DNA of 64,000 nt from Fennellomyces sp. T-0311 (Eukaryota > Mucoromycota > Mucoromycetes > Mucorales > Lichtheimiaceae): contig JALLLT010000030.1 of NCBI GenBank assembly GCA_025266875.1, positions 62,001-126,000 on the forward strand, given 5' to 3'. Within the stretch, counting starts at the first letter, position 1; every line of letters starts with the position of its first letter. A model generated the notes under the pieces. That model ran no database searches and was not told the DNA's origin. It saw only the letters and a list, made by a program, of their open reading frames with translations. The translations under genes and the position numbers were made by a program. Positions 1 through 10,422 of this stretch are shown here, in pieces.

Positions 1-1604
1 GAGAAACCAAAGCCTGCCGTCCAGAAAACTTCCAAAGTGCCGTTCTTTGGACAGCGCAATATTCCTCGTCATGATGACCTCGAAACCGAAGTATTGGATT
101 ACGAAGATCTGTATGGAACGCGAAAAGGCAAAAAGTTTGAACAGCGGAAAGAGGTAAGGAACCATTAACCAGCGAGAGATCACGTCAAGAAACTGATGGA
201 CACTGGCAGGCCCCTCCCAAAGAGATCGTCTCCAAGCAACCTTCTCCCAAACAGCCGTCGCCCAGGGAATCTCCTCCCAAGGAGCCTTCTCACAAAGAGG
301 TTGTCAATCAAGAAGCATCGGCTACACTTGCATCGATGCTCAATCTCGAGACCCCGTCTGAAAACGACGAAGCCAAGCAGAGCTCAACTTTCAAAATACC
401 TGCTAACCTGATACCCCCCAAAGCACGCGCCATGTCCAATGGAAAAGTATCGCCCAAGTCCAGTCCTCCCAGGGAAAAGGCAAGCCCTCCGGTGGCCGAA
501 AAAAGCCCAAAGACATCTTCACCTAGAGAAAAAGCGAGCCCATCAAAGGAAAAATCAACATCGCTAAAGGACAAAACCAATCAACCCAAGGCAAGTCCGC
601 CAAAGGAAAAGGTGGCAAAGAAGCCAAAGGAAGTCAAATCGCCGAAGGAGAACGATGTGGAGACCAAGGAGGAGGATGACGCACTGCCCATCATCAAAAC
701 AGTTGTGAATGGTGCAAGGTGTCCTGTGGTGACGGTGGAGCAGATGCGTGAGGTGGAGCAGATCTGTGGTAAGTCCTCATCGTATTGTGCTAAAGTAAGT
801 GTGTACCTCATGCTTTTTTTTTATATAGTGTCGGAAACTGGTCCGAACGAGGAAATGATGGTCGAAAATGCTGGTCATGGAACAAGTGTGATGGCACTAA
901 AGGCAATTGGGGGTCATCGCAGGATACAACCGGGGAATCACAATGCAGCTCCTGTGGTGGTCGTTTTTGCTGGTAATACCAAGGCCGGTAGCTACGGTTT
1001 AGCTGCAGCACGGCATTTGGCCAACCGAGCTTGTCAAGTCTACGTGATGCTGGCATTCCGTAAAGACGGTACACTTTCAGATCAGGTGGAAATGCAGAAA
1101 AAATGTGCCCAGTTTGCTGGAGCACAGATTGTGGAAACCATCGAAGGTAAGACAACATGACTAGACCGTTGATGATAAAAGACTAAACATCAATTATCAG
1201 AGCTGCCACAACAGCAAACAACACCAGTGGATTTGATTATCGATGGTTTGATGGGGTCGGAATCATCAGTGCAATTGTTGCGTGGCGATTATGCGACCAG
1301 GGAATTGCTATGGGAATCGATGGATTGGGCAAACGCAAACAAGGCACCCGTGCTAAGTCTTGATTTTCCAAGCGGTATCAATGCTACAAGCGGCCTACCG
1401 TTCCATGTAATGCATTATATCCAACCCAAATGGACATTGTGTTTCGGAGCACCCAAGCAAGGTTGCACATCGCGTCAGATCACTGGAGAGCTTTTCCTTG
1501 CGGATATCGGTATTCCCAGCGTTAGTTGGCGACGGATAGGAATTAGTAGATGTAAAATCCCGTGGGGTGCAGAGTTTGTAGTCGCCCTAGAGTATGAAGG
1601 TTAA
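1..1604 (+). CDS. EDC3: Enhancer of mRNA-decapping protein 3 (Edc3/Lsm16), 5' end off the window
   Basis: Edc3 is a cytoplasmic P-body scaffold that stimulates Dcp2 decapping and binds RNA helicases. The window begins inside the FDF-region segment (HDDLETEVLDYEDLYG). A long Lys/Pro/Ser-rich linker with repeated SPPKE/SPREK units follows. The YjeF_N domain then starts at CPVVTVEQMREVEQ, continues through VVVFAGNTKAGSYGLAAARHL, and ends around LSLDFPSGINATSG and CFGAPKQG. Exons join across introns at 154-209, 769-828 (60 nt, so the frame stays open through it) and about 1147-1200. The first junction looks like a frameshift until the 56-nt intron ending in CAG at 209 is removed. The stop is at 1602-1604. 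The N-terminal Lsm domain lies upstream of the window. Identification is firm from domain order. The gene converges on FUR1 with about 160 bp between the two stops. Confidence 0.9.
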
Positions 1605-1762
1605 TATAATAACTGGTTTGGTCAACTTTACAGAAGGTGATGGGCAGTAAAGAGTAATGGGAAATCGAGTGGAAGAAATCAAGTTTGGCGGGAGCGAATT
1701 TGAGCGCGTGAGAGAGTGATGAGAGATTTATTTGATTGTAAAAAATGAGTTTATGAGTTATT

Positions 1763-2729
1763 TTAATCAGTGCCAAAGTATCTATGATTCGTTTTTTAGT
1801 GGGAAAATAGAGTTGGATTATAGATGGTATTCTTACCTGCAACCAAAATCGCCTACACCAGGAATAATGTACTTGTTCTCATCCAAAGTCTCATCGACTT
1901 CACCAGCAACGATCTTGATCTTGGGGTATTTCTTGACGAATGCATCGATACCTTCGGGAGAGGCAATCAAGTTCAAAAAGATAATACGGTCCTCTTGGAC
2001 ATTGTTTTCAAGCAGCACCTGTACTGCCTGCATGGCTGAGCCTCCGGTAGCTATAGCAATCAATCAGTATCCGTGACAACCACCATCCATATATAAAAAA
2101 AACATACCCAGCATCGGATCCAGCAATAAAACATAACGGGAAGCGATATCCTTGGGAAGTTTTGCATAGAAGAGCTATACCAAAACAGGTCGATTTTAGC
2201 GCTAACGAAAAAAGAAATCATGCAACCATGTCCTACCTTCGGCTGATGTGTTTCTTCGTCTCGTTGGATCAAGATTTTGCCGATTCTTACGCTCCTGTAT
2301 TTTTGCTTTAGGTCAGTAAAAAAAAATAAAGGCACCCAATATATCATAGTGATTCGTTACCGGCAGCATTCACGGAGACCCTGCTCCATGGATTCACCAG
2401 CACGCATGATTGAGACACCACAGATACGGCCTTCGAAATCGATACCGTTATAAGTGGCACCCGTGGGTGTTTCAACGTCCTTGTTGATGACGGGCAAATG
2501 GTTTAAACCTGAGCGAATAGGTTAATCTCCAGCCAAAAAAAAAAACCGGAATCGCGCTTTTTTGCGATTGCAAACCTTCTTCGACCAACAAACGGATAAT
2601 ACGATCAGCATAAAAGATAAAGTCGGCACGGGGAGTATCCTTGGCACGAATAATAGTCATGAGGCCCTTGAGCTGAGGAGTGGCGGGCAAGAGTTGTACT
2701 TGGGATGGCAAGGTATACGAATCGGTCAT
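1763..2729 (-). CDS. FUR1: Uracil phosphoribosyltransferase
   Basis: This enzyme converts uracil and PRPP to UMP in the pyrimidine salvage pathway, and it also activates 5-fluorouracil. Six exons read 2729-2576, 2508-2361, 2294-2237, 2174-2108, 2050-1837 and 1781-1763, giving an uninterrupted 219-aa protein. Family landmarks are in order: LLPATPQLKGL near the N-terminus, RADFIFYADRIIRLLVEEGL, CGVSIMRAGESMEQGLRECC, VRIGKILIQRDEET, the PRPP-binding loop LLLDPMLATGGSA, and the C-terminal DENKYIIPGVGDFG. The start is the ATG at 2727-2729; the in-frame codons further upstream are not ATG. The last exon is only 19 nt, but it supplies the usual Tyr/Phe-Gly-Thr C-terminal tail. Length agrees with yeast Fur1. 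No other function is plausible. Confidence 0.95.
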
Positions 2730-3803
2730 TATGATTATGAATAGGGGTAACAAAAAAAAACAGAAAAAGGTGAAACTTTTTTTTCGCAGCTTTTTTATAT
2801 GTAAGTCCGAAAAGTCACGCTATTGATCCGCTTTAACCCACTTCTTCCCAACGGCTCACCTATCAAGAAAGATACGAACAACAATCTTTGGGAAAAAAGT
2901 GTTTTCGATGTACCAGCTATTTTCCCGGCACCGCTTGCTTTACTGTGCATGTGCATGTGACCTGTCTTTATATTACTTTATTTGGCTTATACACGGTACT
3001 TTCGCACAAAAAAAAGTTTTTTCGTTTCATTCCAGGTACCCGACAGCAACGAATGACGTTATTAAAATACGTTACCATAACGCTCAACTATGGGGTATAT
3101 GCCTGGTTGCCAACCTCGATGTTTATCTTGATAACCCATAAACGAATAGCACCATTCATGCAATTGATAACGACTCTTATCTACACTTGTAAGGTTCCCC
3201 CTACAATCTTTTCGTGTTACGCAGAATATCTGTCCGACAAGCCTAGCCGCTGTGTGACAGGCCCGCTAGTATTACAAGTCTTCGGAACACCGACATCTCG
3301 CCGATAGCCGCTGGAACTCCTCTCTTTATTAACAGCTTTATTTGTTACACGAATGATTCCCGGTCTGCCTTCGTTTGCTATACCTCAATTAAGATGCGCG
3401 ATATGCTCAATATACATTACAGAAGTGCATATTATGGATTTGTAGAGTACATTCAGATTAAAGTTAACAAGAGCCAACCGTGCCTTGTCACCGGTAGGAT
3501 TGACAAGCGACTGAAAATTTGGCGCCGACAGCAGCGCATCTTGTTGATGTTGACATGGCAGTGCTATCGATCTTGCCATCACCCCACGGGGTATCATGGT
3601 CGTGTGGACTGAGTATTTCGTACATAATGGAAGGATTCAGGTGTAAGACATGTATTGTTGACGGCTTCACATCCGGATGAATGTTTTGCATAAAGGCATC
3701 GTATCCTGCGGCGCAAAGTATGGCATTTTACAACACTCCCACCCTCGCCACCATTTCGCATTGTCTACCTACTGAATCTGACGCTCCACCATTAAAAAAT
3801 GGT
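2730..3803. other. FUR1 upstream region and intergenic DNA without a supported gene
   Basis: The first 100-200 bp must hold the FUR1 promoter; A/T-rich runs near 2750-2800 are the only visible candidates. A 139-codon + strand reading frame at 2888-3307 has biased, Phe/Thr/Cys-rich content, no family resemblance and no clear splice structure, so I treat it as chance. Nothing else is supported. Confidence 0.5.
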
Positions 3804-3805
3804 TA

Positions 3806-3977
3806 CAGTGGCCGCTTTATATAACGATATGGCAGTACAGCCCAAACTTTATCGTTGTATCAAAATATTGTTATATAAAATGAGATTTGGCAGTGGTAAC
3901 CGTTTTGGTGCATCGAAAATTGTATCGTTATAGCGAATTATCGTTATATAAAATATCATTATATGAAGCGGCCACTG
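3806..3977. mobile_element. MITE with TA target duplication (Tc1/mariner-pogo type)
   Basis: This 172-bp element has inverted ends: CAGTGGCCGCTTTATATAAC at the left, and a right end whose complement reads CAGTGGCCGCTTCATATAAT. A TA dinucleotide flanks each side (3804-3805 and 3978-3979). Internal TTATATAACGAT-like motifs recur in both orientations. There is no coding capacity. The TA duplication and the CAGTG terminus are typical of non-autonomous Tc1/mariner/pogo derivatives in fungi. The family assignment is inferred from the ends only. Confidence 0.85.
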
Positions 3978-3979
3978 TA

Positions 3980-4864
3980 TACGTTGGACTATACTTGACG
4001 CACTCTATTCTAACGTGCAGTTTTCTTAATTTGACGGTTACCATGAGCTAGAATACGGCTTTTGAAGCGACTAGAATTGCAAGGATCGCCTCAACCACTG
4101 TCTTGCAGATGTTCAAGGCTCCTTTCAATCCTTTGATGCTGACACGGTCCCATGAAGAGATCAAGAAGTTTCCATGTGAGTTGATATGTAAATTGATAGT
4201 GTAATATTGACACCGACGAAGAAATGGAGGACTATGTTGGTACGATTATCAACTTGATGGTGAAAAAATGGATCGGGGAAACAGCGAATAAAATGTACGC
4301 ATGAATAGCGAGCTCTATTATAACGACAACGTGACCATCTTGCCCCGATCTAGCGAAAGAAATCAACGCAACAGTTTCTATTGTAGACGTTAAATTTCCG
4401 CTATACCGCGCCCGGTTCAATTCGCGCAGGAACTACTGACGTTCCACGGTAAGTCGTGTAGTGGATGGAATAACGAGGTTGGTACTGTCATGTCTTTTAA
4501 TCTTCTTTCGCGTACTTCTTAATGGGCATATTTTCTCAACGACATCGGAAAGTGAAATGTGCTTTCAGAAGCCTTCACTAAAATAAGAGGTAAAATCACC
4601 AGCCTTCATCACCTTCAAACGCTTTCTCCGACTTTCATGAATGCATGAAGCTAATCAGCTGGTTTCACGAGACCCTTTATATCTTATATATGATTAGTGT
4701 TTTCAAAGTCCTTCTCAAGACCTTCATTAGCCATATAAACTGTTGTGAAGCGCATTTTCGATATACGAAAGGTAATATGTAATTTGAAATAGATATTATA
4801 TTATTTATGCTTTGAAATAACTTATAGAAGACCGTATAACTATAATAAAAAGATTTATAGATTA
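3980..4864. other. Intergenic DNA flanking the transposase; possible gene fragment
   Basis: A + strand stretch at 4109-4304 reads like two short exons (MFKAPFNPLMLTRSHEE and DTDEEMEDYVGTIINLM) around a possible small intron. It ends at a TGA and has no recognisable family. It could be a gene relic. From about 4550 to 4760 there are several CTTCA/TTTCA-rich short motifs, including TTCATGAATGCATGAAG, of the kind that often sit near DNA-transposon ends. No exact terminal inverted repeat could be matched with the far side at 16.0-16.4 kb. Confidence 0.3.
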
Positions 4865-7800
4865 TTATTCGACCATTGGATCGTCCTCAGAGATGTCGCT
4901 GGTGCTCGTATTATTATCACCATCTATTGTAGTGTCGGTCTCAGCTTCTGAGTGTTCATCCGAAACATGCTCCCATGTAATGAATGATGGAAGCAATGGT
5001 ACTGTAGAAGGTGGTGCCATGGATCGAGAAAGATGATCAGTATCAGTATTTACAAGGTAACGGCGATATAGTGCATCATTGCCGTCGAATTTGCCGCTGC
5101 TGAAGTCTGGAACAATATAAATTGGCTGGAAGATCGTGAACCAAAGAAATGAATAATCCTCTGTAGGATCGATTTAGCCCAGGTTCTACCGTTGTCAGCC
5201 CTGTTATGTGCGGTCCGTCATTTGTGTGAAAATATCGCCCGGCTAAGCATAGACTTATCGCGGCTCCTTTGTAAACAGTCTTAAAAACATGATAACGTAC
5301 CCGTAGATATGCCCGCTTTCTCCATCACGAAATATCGCATAGTCATATCTGTCCCGTCCATGATAATTTTCCCGGGCATGAACTTTCTCTCTGACACAAA
5401 TACCGTCGACATCATAGTCGTCAATAATAAGGGTTTGGTATCGAGTGACCTTTCATTCACATTGGTTGATACTTAATCGCATTCTTAGTCTAAATAATGA
5501 ACTTACTATTTCTGTATCCAGTTTGGGCATGTTCGACAAATTTCTCGTCGAGTTACGTCCTTCCATTCGAGTATCGAGAAAGGAACGTATTAGCCGCTCA
5601 AACTGACCAACGTTGACATGGCTCGCAAACAGTTCATTGATTGAACTTGGATTTAGCTTCGATATAAGCTTATGAGTGGTTGGTTGTACCCCTAGATTAG
5701 GTTTCTCGATCCGTGGTTGCGAATTTTGAGCCTGCATATCAAATAACAAATCACGGCGATGTACAAACTCTGCCATCTGTAGTTGATATATTCAATGTTA
5801 CCCGATTCATATATATACATTTTATCGATACCTGTTTAACACTCGAATATCTTTTGTTGGTTCGCTTTGCCGGAGATTTGGCATCCTTCTTATGCTGATG
5901 TTCAGATTGCTGTGTGCTATAGCCATCGATGCAGCCCATGTTCCTGATATCGCCAACATATTTAGAAAGCATGTGCTTTTTAGGAAATGCCAGACCAGAC
6001 TAATAAAGTAATAAAAAGTTACACTTGAATTACTGCACACATACACAATTTATAGCATCGCTGACCTTAGAGTATTTTGCAAATATGGCACTATACTTTT
6101 GAAAATCCTCCAATGAATCCTGAACGATCTGCAAGCTGGCATCTGTGTGCTCCTTACTAGTCGCGCTGAAGTAAAAATCGATAAAGTATCGCATGGATAT
6201 AATAAATTGAGGATCTACTAGATCATGAATGACAACAAGTAATATCTGCATTCATCCAAGTAAGACCATTATACTAGTTTTATATCAAAGCAAGCAATTC
6301 ACTGCTGAAGCCAACGACTTACTGCCATGTGATCTTTGAGTTCTGCGTATGCAACATTTCGGAGGTTTGATAGAAAAAACCCATTATGGAACTGGCGAAG
6401 TTTGCGATACGGCGGTAGTTGAGACGCTCTACATGAAGAATTCAGTAGCATGTTTTCGGCCGGAACAGAATATACAATACTGTACCTCTCATCCACTCTC
6501 CGTATCAATCGCACTCCATTTCTTTTTTCCTTTATACTTTGTTCTATACAATTCACCAGATGTTCATATACTCCACCTAGCTGGTGAAGATCATCCACTA
6601 AAAGGCTTCGATATATATCGAAGCCAGGGATTTCCCAAAAAGCGTTCTAATATAGTTCAATATCCAATGGGTGTATTAAGACATATATGGATACCTTAAC
6701 TGTACTCATCGAGTAAGTACGTCTCATATTATAAGCATCCGCCTGCTGGTTATTGTTTTCAAGCGCCAGAGCATGTTGGAACATGTCCTTCATAAGCTTT
6801 GTGGAACGTAACAGAATCGTATTAGCTGGCAAGTCCTTAAAATTGCTGGTTTGTTCAAAACATCTTGGGCACGACATTGCAGCATTTCCGCTCATTGTCA
6901 GCGATAACAATCGTCTGGTAGAATTCGTATTTAATACTAAACATAGCAGCTTCATTCGCATGTATTACTTACTGTTCTGGTAAATCCGCAGTATAGCACG
7001 CCAACATTGGAACGCATTTGTAAATTTTGTTATGTGGACCTCGTAAAAAAATAGATCTACTGGGCAAAAATTTACCACCGAGAAGAGCTTAGTTGTCTGC
7101 GCGCTATAGACAATAGATTCTTACTTAATCTCATTTCCATTGTTCGCAAGAGGGCCAAGTACAATCCGTAGACAATGGTGGAAAGCTGCTTTTCTTGCTG
7201 TGCGATACCATTCAAGGTTTCCGTAGCGAGCTGACTTCTTTATCACCGGAAAATATGCGAGAACACGACTTGCTTTCTCTTTATCTTTGTTTCTAATGGC
7301 TTTCGGTGTATTCCCTGGCGTATCAATCCCGTTTCTTTTAATACAACTTGATTTACCCCACCTCTGCTATATTTTACGTACCTAACTTTAAGTACAGAGG
7401 CCATGCTTTCTCTCGTCCATTTGCTGACACATCCGCCTGATCCGAAGCCAGCATAATCGCAAGTAAAACATCACCTTTTGGGAGCTTTCTCTAAAATATC
7501 TGTAAGCACACTTACCGAGAAAGTAATCATTGATAAAGTAGTACCTGACCATTTTCCCACCAATTACCACTGTAAATGTCCGTATACACCCTCTCACCAT
7601 CTCTTGTGACGATTGCAGCGTTCAGTATCGTGTGATCCCAGAATGGTCTATACGAGAAAAGAAGCTCACAAAGTGCTATGATATCCCGGTATGAAAAGAA
7701 GATTTTTCCTGCTTCGCGTCTAAATTCCTCTATATGTCGTTCAGGAAAGCCATCAATATCAGCAGGATCAATTTCAACTGTTTTGAACGGCTAATTAATG

Positions 7801-8576
7801 AACGTATGACGATACCAAATTAGTAGCAGATAAGACAATGTTCGACAATAGTAGTATACTTACGATACTGTATCTGGACTTATTCCCAAGGCTTATCTTA
7901 TAGTTCAAGCTTTCAATACTCTGTATAGATATATCTGGTTGAGTACTAGCCCCAGGACAGTGTTCAATGACAGAACCAATCAATGAAATGAGACTATGAA
8001 TAATTTAGTGCTGAAGCTTGTCGAGTAAGGATACTAATATTTTCACAAACCCGGTATATGAGCTTTTTGACAACTCGTTTTCTGTGGCGTAGGATGCAAT
8101 ACGGTATTCAAGCTCACTGAGACAAAGGTCTTGCGAATCATTTCCGGGTACAATCCCATATGGCTCTGCTTTGAATCCAACTATTTCTTTAAACCGATGT
8201 CAGTGACTTAAAATAAATATACCTAGTTACTAGTCACCTTCATGAAGGGCTGTGGGACAATTTTGTGTATCAGCCGCATTATTTTGCGCAGTTAACATGT
8301 TATTATCGGCAGTTCCATGTCCATAATCATAATCCATGTCAATATAAGTGTCCTATTTAAACTATGCTTAATATACATATATTTATGCAGCCTTTCATAA
8401 GTACTTGCAATTTGAGAAGACGAATGTTCGCTTGAGATCTGGGGTGCTGCGGATTGGAATCCAGCATCACTTCCCATGGGTGAATTGGAATGACAACATC
8501 TGACATGGGCCATGAGACCCCTCAGCGTGATATATGGCTTTAAGTGTTTGCAAGCGTCGTTCTTACAATAATACAT
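4865..8576 (-). CDS. Plavaka-like (Tnp2/CACTA-related) DDE transposase, multi-exon
   Basis: This is a putative cut-and-paste transposase. The start at 8576 opens with a C2H2-like finger (C4, C9, then H-x4-H, within MYYCKNDACKHLKPYITL). Downstream exons on the same strand carry family landmarks in the expected order. RVYTDIYSGNWWENGQ matches the conserved W-W segment. LPKGDVLLAIMLASDQADVS lies around 7480-7410 and contains a conserved catalytic-region Asp. HHCLRIVLGPLANNGNEIK lies near 7180-7125. A CPRC knuckle falls in MSGNAAMSCPRCFEQ near 6900. The C-terminal segment includes NYHGRDRYDYAIF near 5370. The tail YIVPDFSSGKFDGNDALYRR leads to a TAA at 4865-4867. I read at least eight short introns but did not fix every junction, and I cannot exclude inactivating changes. 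The class call rests on recalled motifs of Plavaka-type transposases. Confidence 0.65.
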
Positions 8577-8703
8577 CTATGCGATTGAGCACAAGAGCAG
8601 TAAAAAAAGGGACGCGGAGTTTCGCGAAAAGTGATTTAAGAACGCGAAATAATTTGACGCGACCTTCTTTCTTTTCTCGTTAATATACCCAGACCGCCGC
8701 AGC
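8577..8703. promoter_or_regulatory. Divergent promoter between transposase and companion gene
   Basis: Only 127 bp separate the transposase ATG (- strand) from the ATG of the companion gene (+ strand, 8704). Both genes must be driven from, or from around, this interval. It contains several GCGAAA/TTTCGCG-like motifs (gagtttcgcgaaaagtg and acgcgaaataatttgacgcg) that form short palindromes. No clear TATA box is visible. The regulatory role is inferred from geometry alone. Confidence 0.4.
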
Positions 8704-9890
8704 ATGCCAAAAGTAAACAAGAGTGCGCAGCAGAAAGAAAAAAGATATGCGGAAAAAACAGGACCAAGAGTGCAGAAGAAGAGGAAAAGCCGTAAGCACT
8801 ACCAGCTGCTGTAATGCATATCAACATTGTGATCCACTTACTACTGTCATTTCATTGCTGATATTGTGAAGACAAAAGAACAAGGGAGCGGGACCACAGA
8901 CAAGGTGATGATGATGATCACCACTCTTTTCAGGATAGAGAATGTACAAGTGGTGTTTCTGACGCACTGAACGAGGGTAATGACAAGGATGTAGATCTTT
9001 ATAAAATGCTGCGCACTTACATGTTGAACTTTCTAAGAGTCCATGAACTTCTTAGAGAATTTCAGACTGAATGACAGAAATAATATCACTTCAGTAGATG
9101 GAGGCAGCTTACAAGAAGACTTGAGTGTGTAAGGGATAGCGTGGTTGTTTCCAGCCACTTTGCCTACTAATATTCTAATACGTTGCTTTTGATAGGCTCG
9201 ACATGCCAAATTCTCAACAAGGCGTAGTCCCGAACTTTACTGTGCTGCCTCCTGATGCTCCATACAATCCAAGGTTTGTATATGACTTTGATTGCTGGAG
9301 ACGACAAACTTAATGCTTATCTTTAGAGCCTCAGTAACCACTTCTACCGAATCATCGAAATGGGCAAAGTTTAAGGAAACAGTAGCTTATGATTGCTACA
9401 CACGTGATGCTTTTCCAGACGATCTAACTATAGAGAGAAGTAGTCACCGCGCTGTTTTTCGAATTCGACGATATGATGAAAGTAGATACTTGCCTGGTGT
9501 GTCTGGGGAAACTGTAGCAAGAGTAAGTATATTACCTTATGTGTTCCGGAAATCCCGCCATCCCTTCTACTTACCACAGCTATATTAAAGTATTCCAGCA
9601 TCCTCAACAACCGGCGTAGCAATCTACATAGTGCCGTGAATACATGGCTAAAGGGATATGATTTCCATGACGTGTCGAGTGGCAGAACAAGAGATGAGCT
9701 ATACTTGTCCTTAATGGAAAGTCGAAGGTAAATCATATCCAAATATGGTATAGTTCACTGATTTCCCAAACTCTTCTGCTTTGATGTTAGGATACTGCGC
9801 GAGAACTACGAAGAAGATGGTCATCTTCTATGCAACTCTGCTATTACCAAGTGTATTGAGTACACTTTGCTTAATAGGAAAGGTACTGGG

Positions 9891-10284
9891 TGTGGTATCG
9901 CTCAATTGGAAAGCTTCAAATGACGAGACCAAAAATAAGATCATGTTTTATTGAAGAGAACTACTCTCTATTTATAATGATGATGAGTCGGGACGGAGAA
10001 GGTGAATGCTTTTCTATCAGAGCCGAATCCGTGTTATCGCCGTAATCCCTAATGACCATACTGCCTTATTACGAAGGAGCGGATAATCATGCAGAGACTG
10101 AGTTAACGTGAATGGTCCTTCTTGAAGTCTGAACCCAGATCAAGGTCTCACTGACACACAAGCCAGTGAACAGGCCAATAGATAACTGTGCGGTTGTTGA
10201 TGTCGAAATAAAGGAACGGATGTAACAAAGGCTGAGATGGAAAGGTCTGTAGACAATGGATGACTGGTATGTCAGGATACGACA
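9891..10284 (-). repeat. 3' LTR of the chromovirus
   Basis: This 394-bp terminal repeat matches 15252-15645. Because the element reads on the - strand, this is its 3' LTR. The upstream flank carries the target duplication CTGGG at 9886-9890. Confidence 0.95.
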
Positions 10285-10296
10285 TTGCCCCCCTCC
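10285..10296 (-). other. Polypurine tract of the chromovirus
   Basis: Read on the - strand, this site is GGAGGGGGGCAA and lies immediately before the 3' LTR terminus TGTCGTATCC. This is the expected position for the plus-strand primer of reverse transcription. Confidence 0.75.
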
Positions 10297-10422
10297 AGAC
10301 GAAACAACCGTATGAAAAAGGATTGTTGTAGGTCCCTACGCTTGTGGATAAACAGCATACCAATGACTAGAAAAACCCGGAAAAAAACCCAGTGGGAAAA
10401 ATGATGGGCAAAAAAGTCATGT

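Noticed and set aside
150..210. Apparent frameshift or ultra-short intron in EDC3
   Set aside because: A 56-nt GT-AG intron (154-209) with an AACTGAT branch-like site restores the frame exactly.
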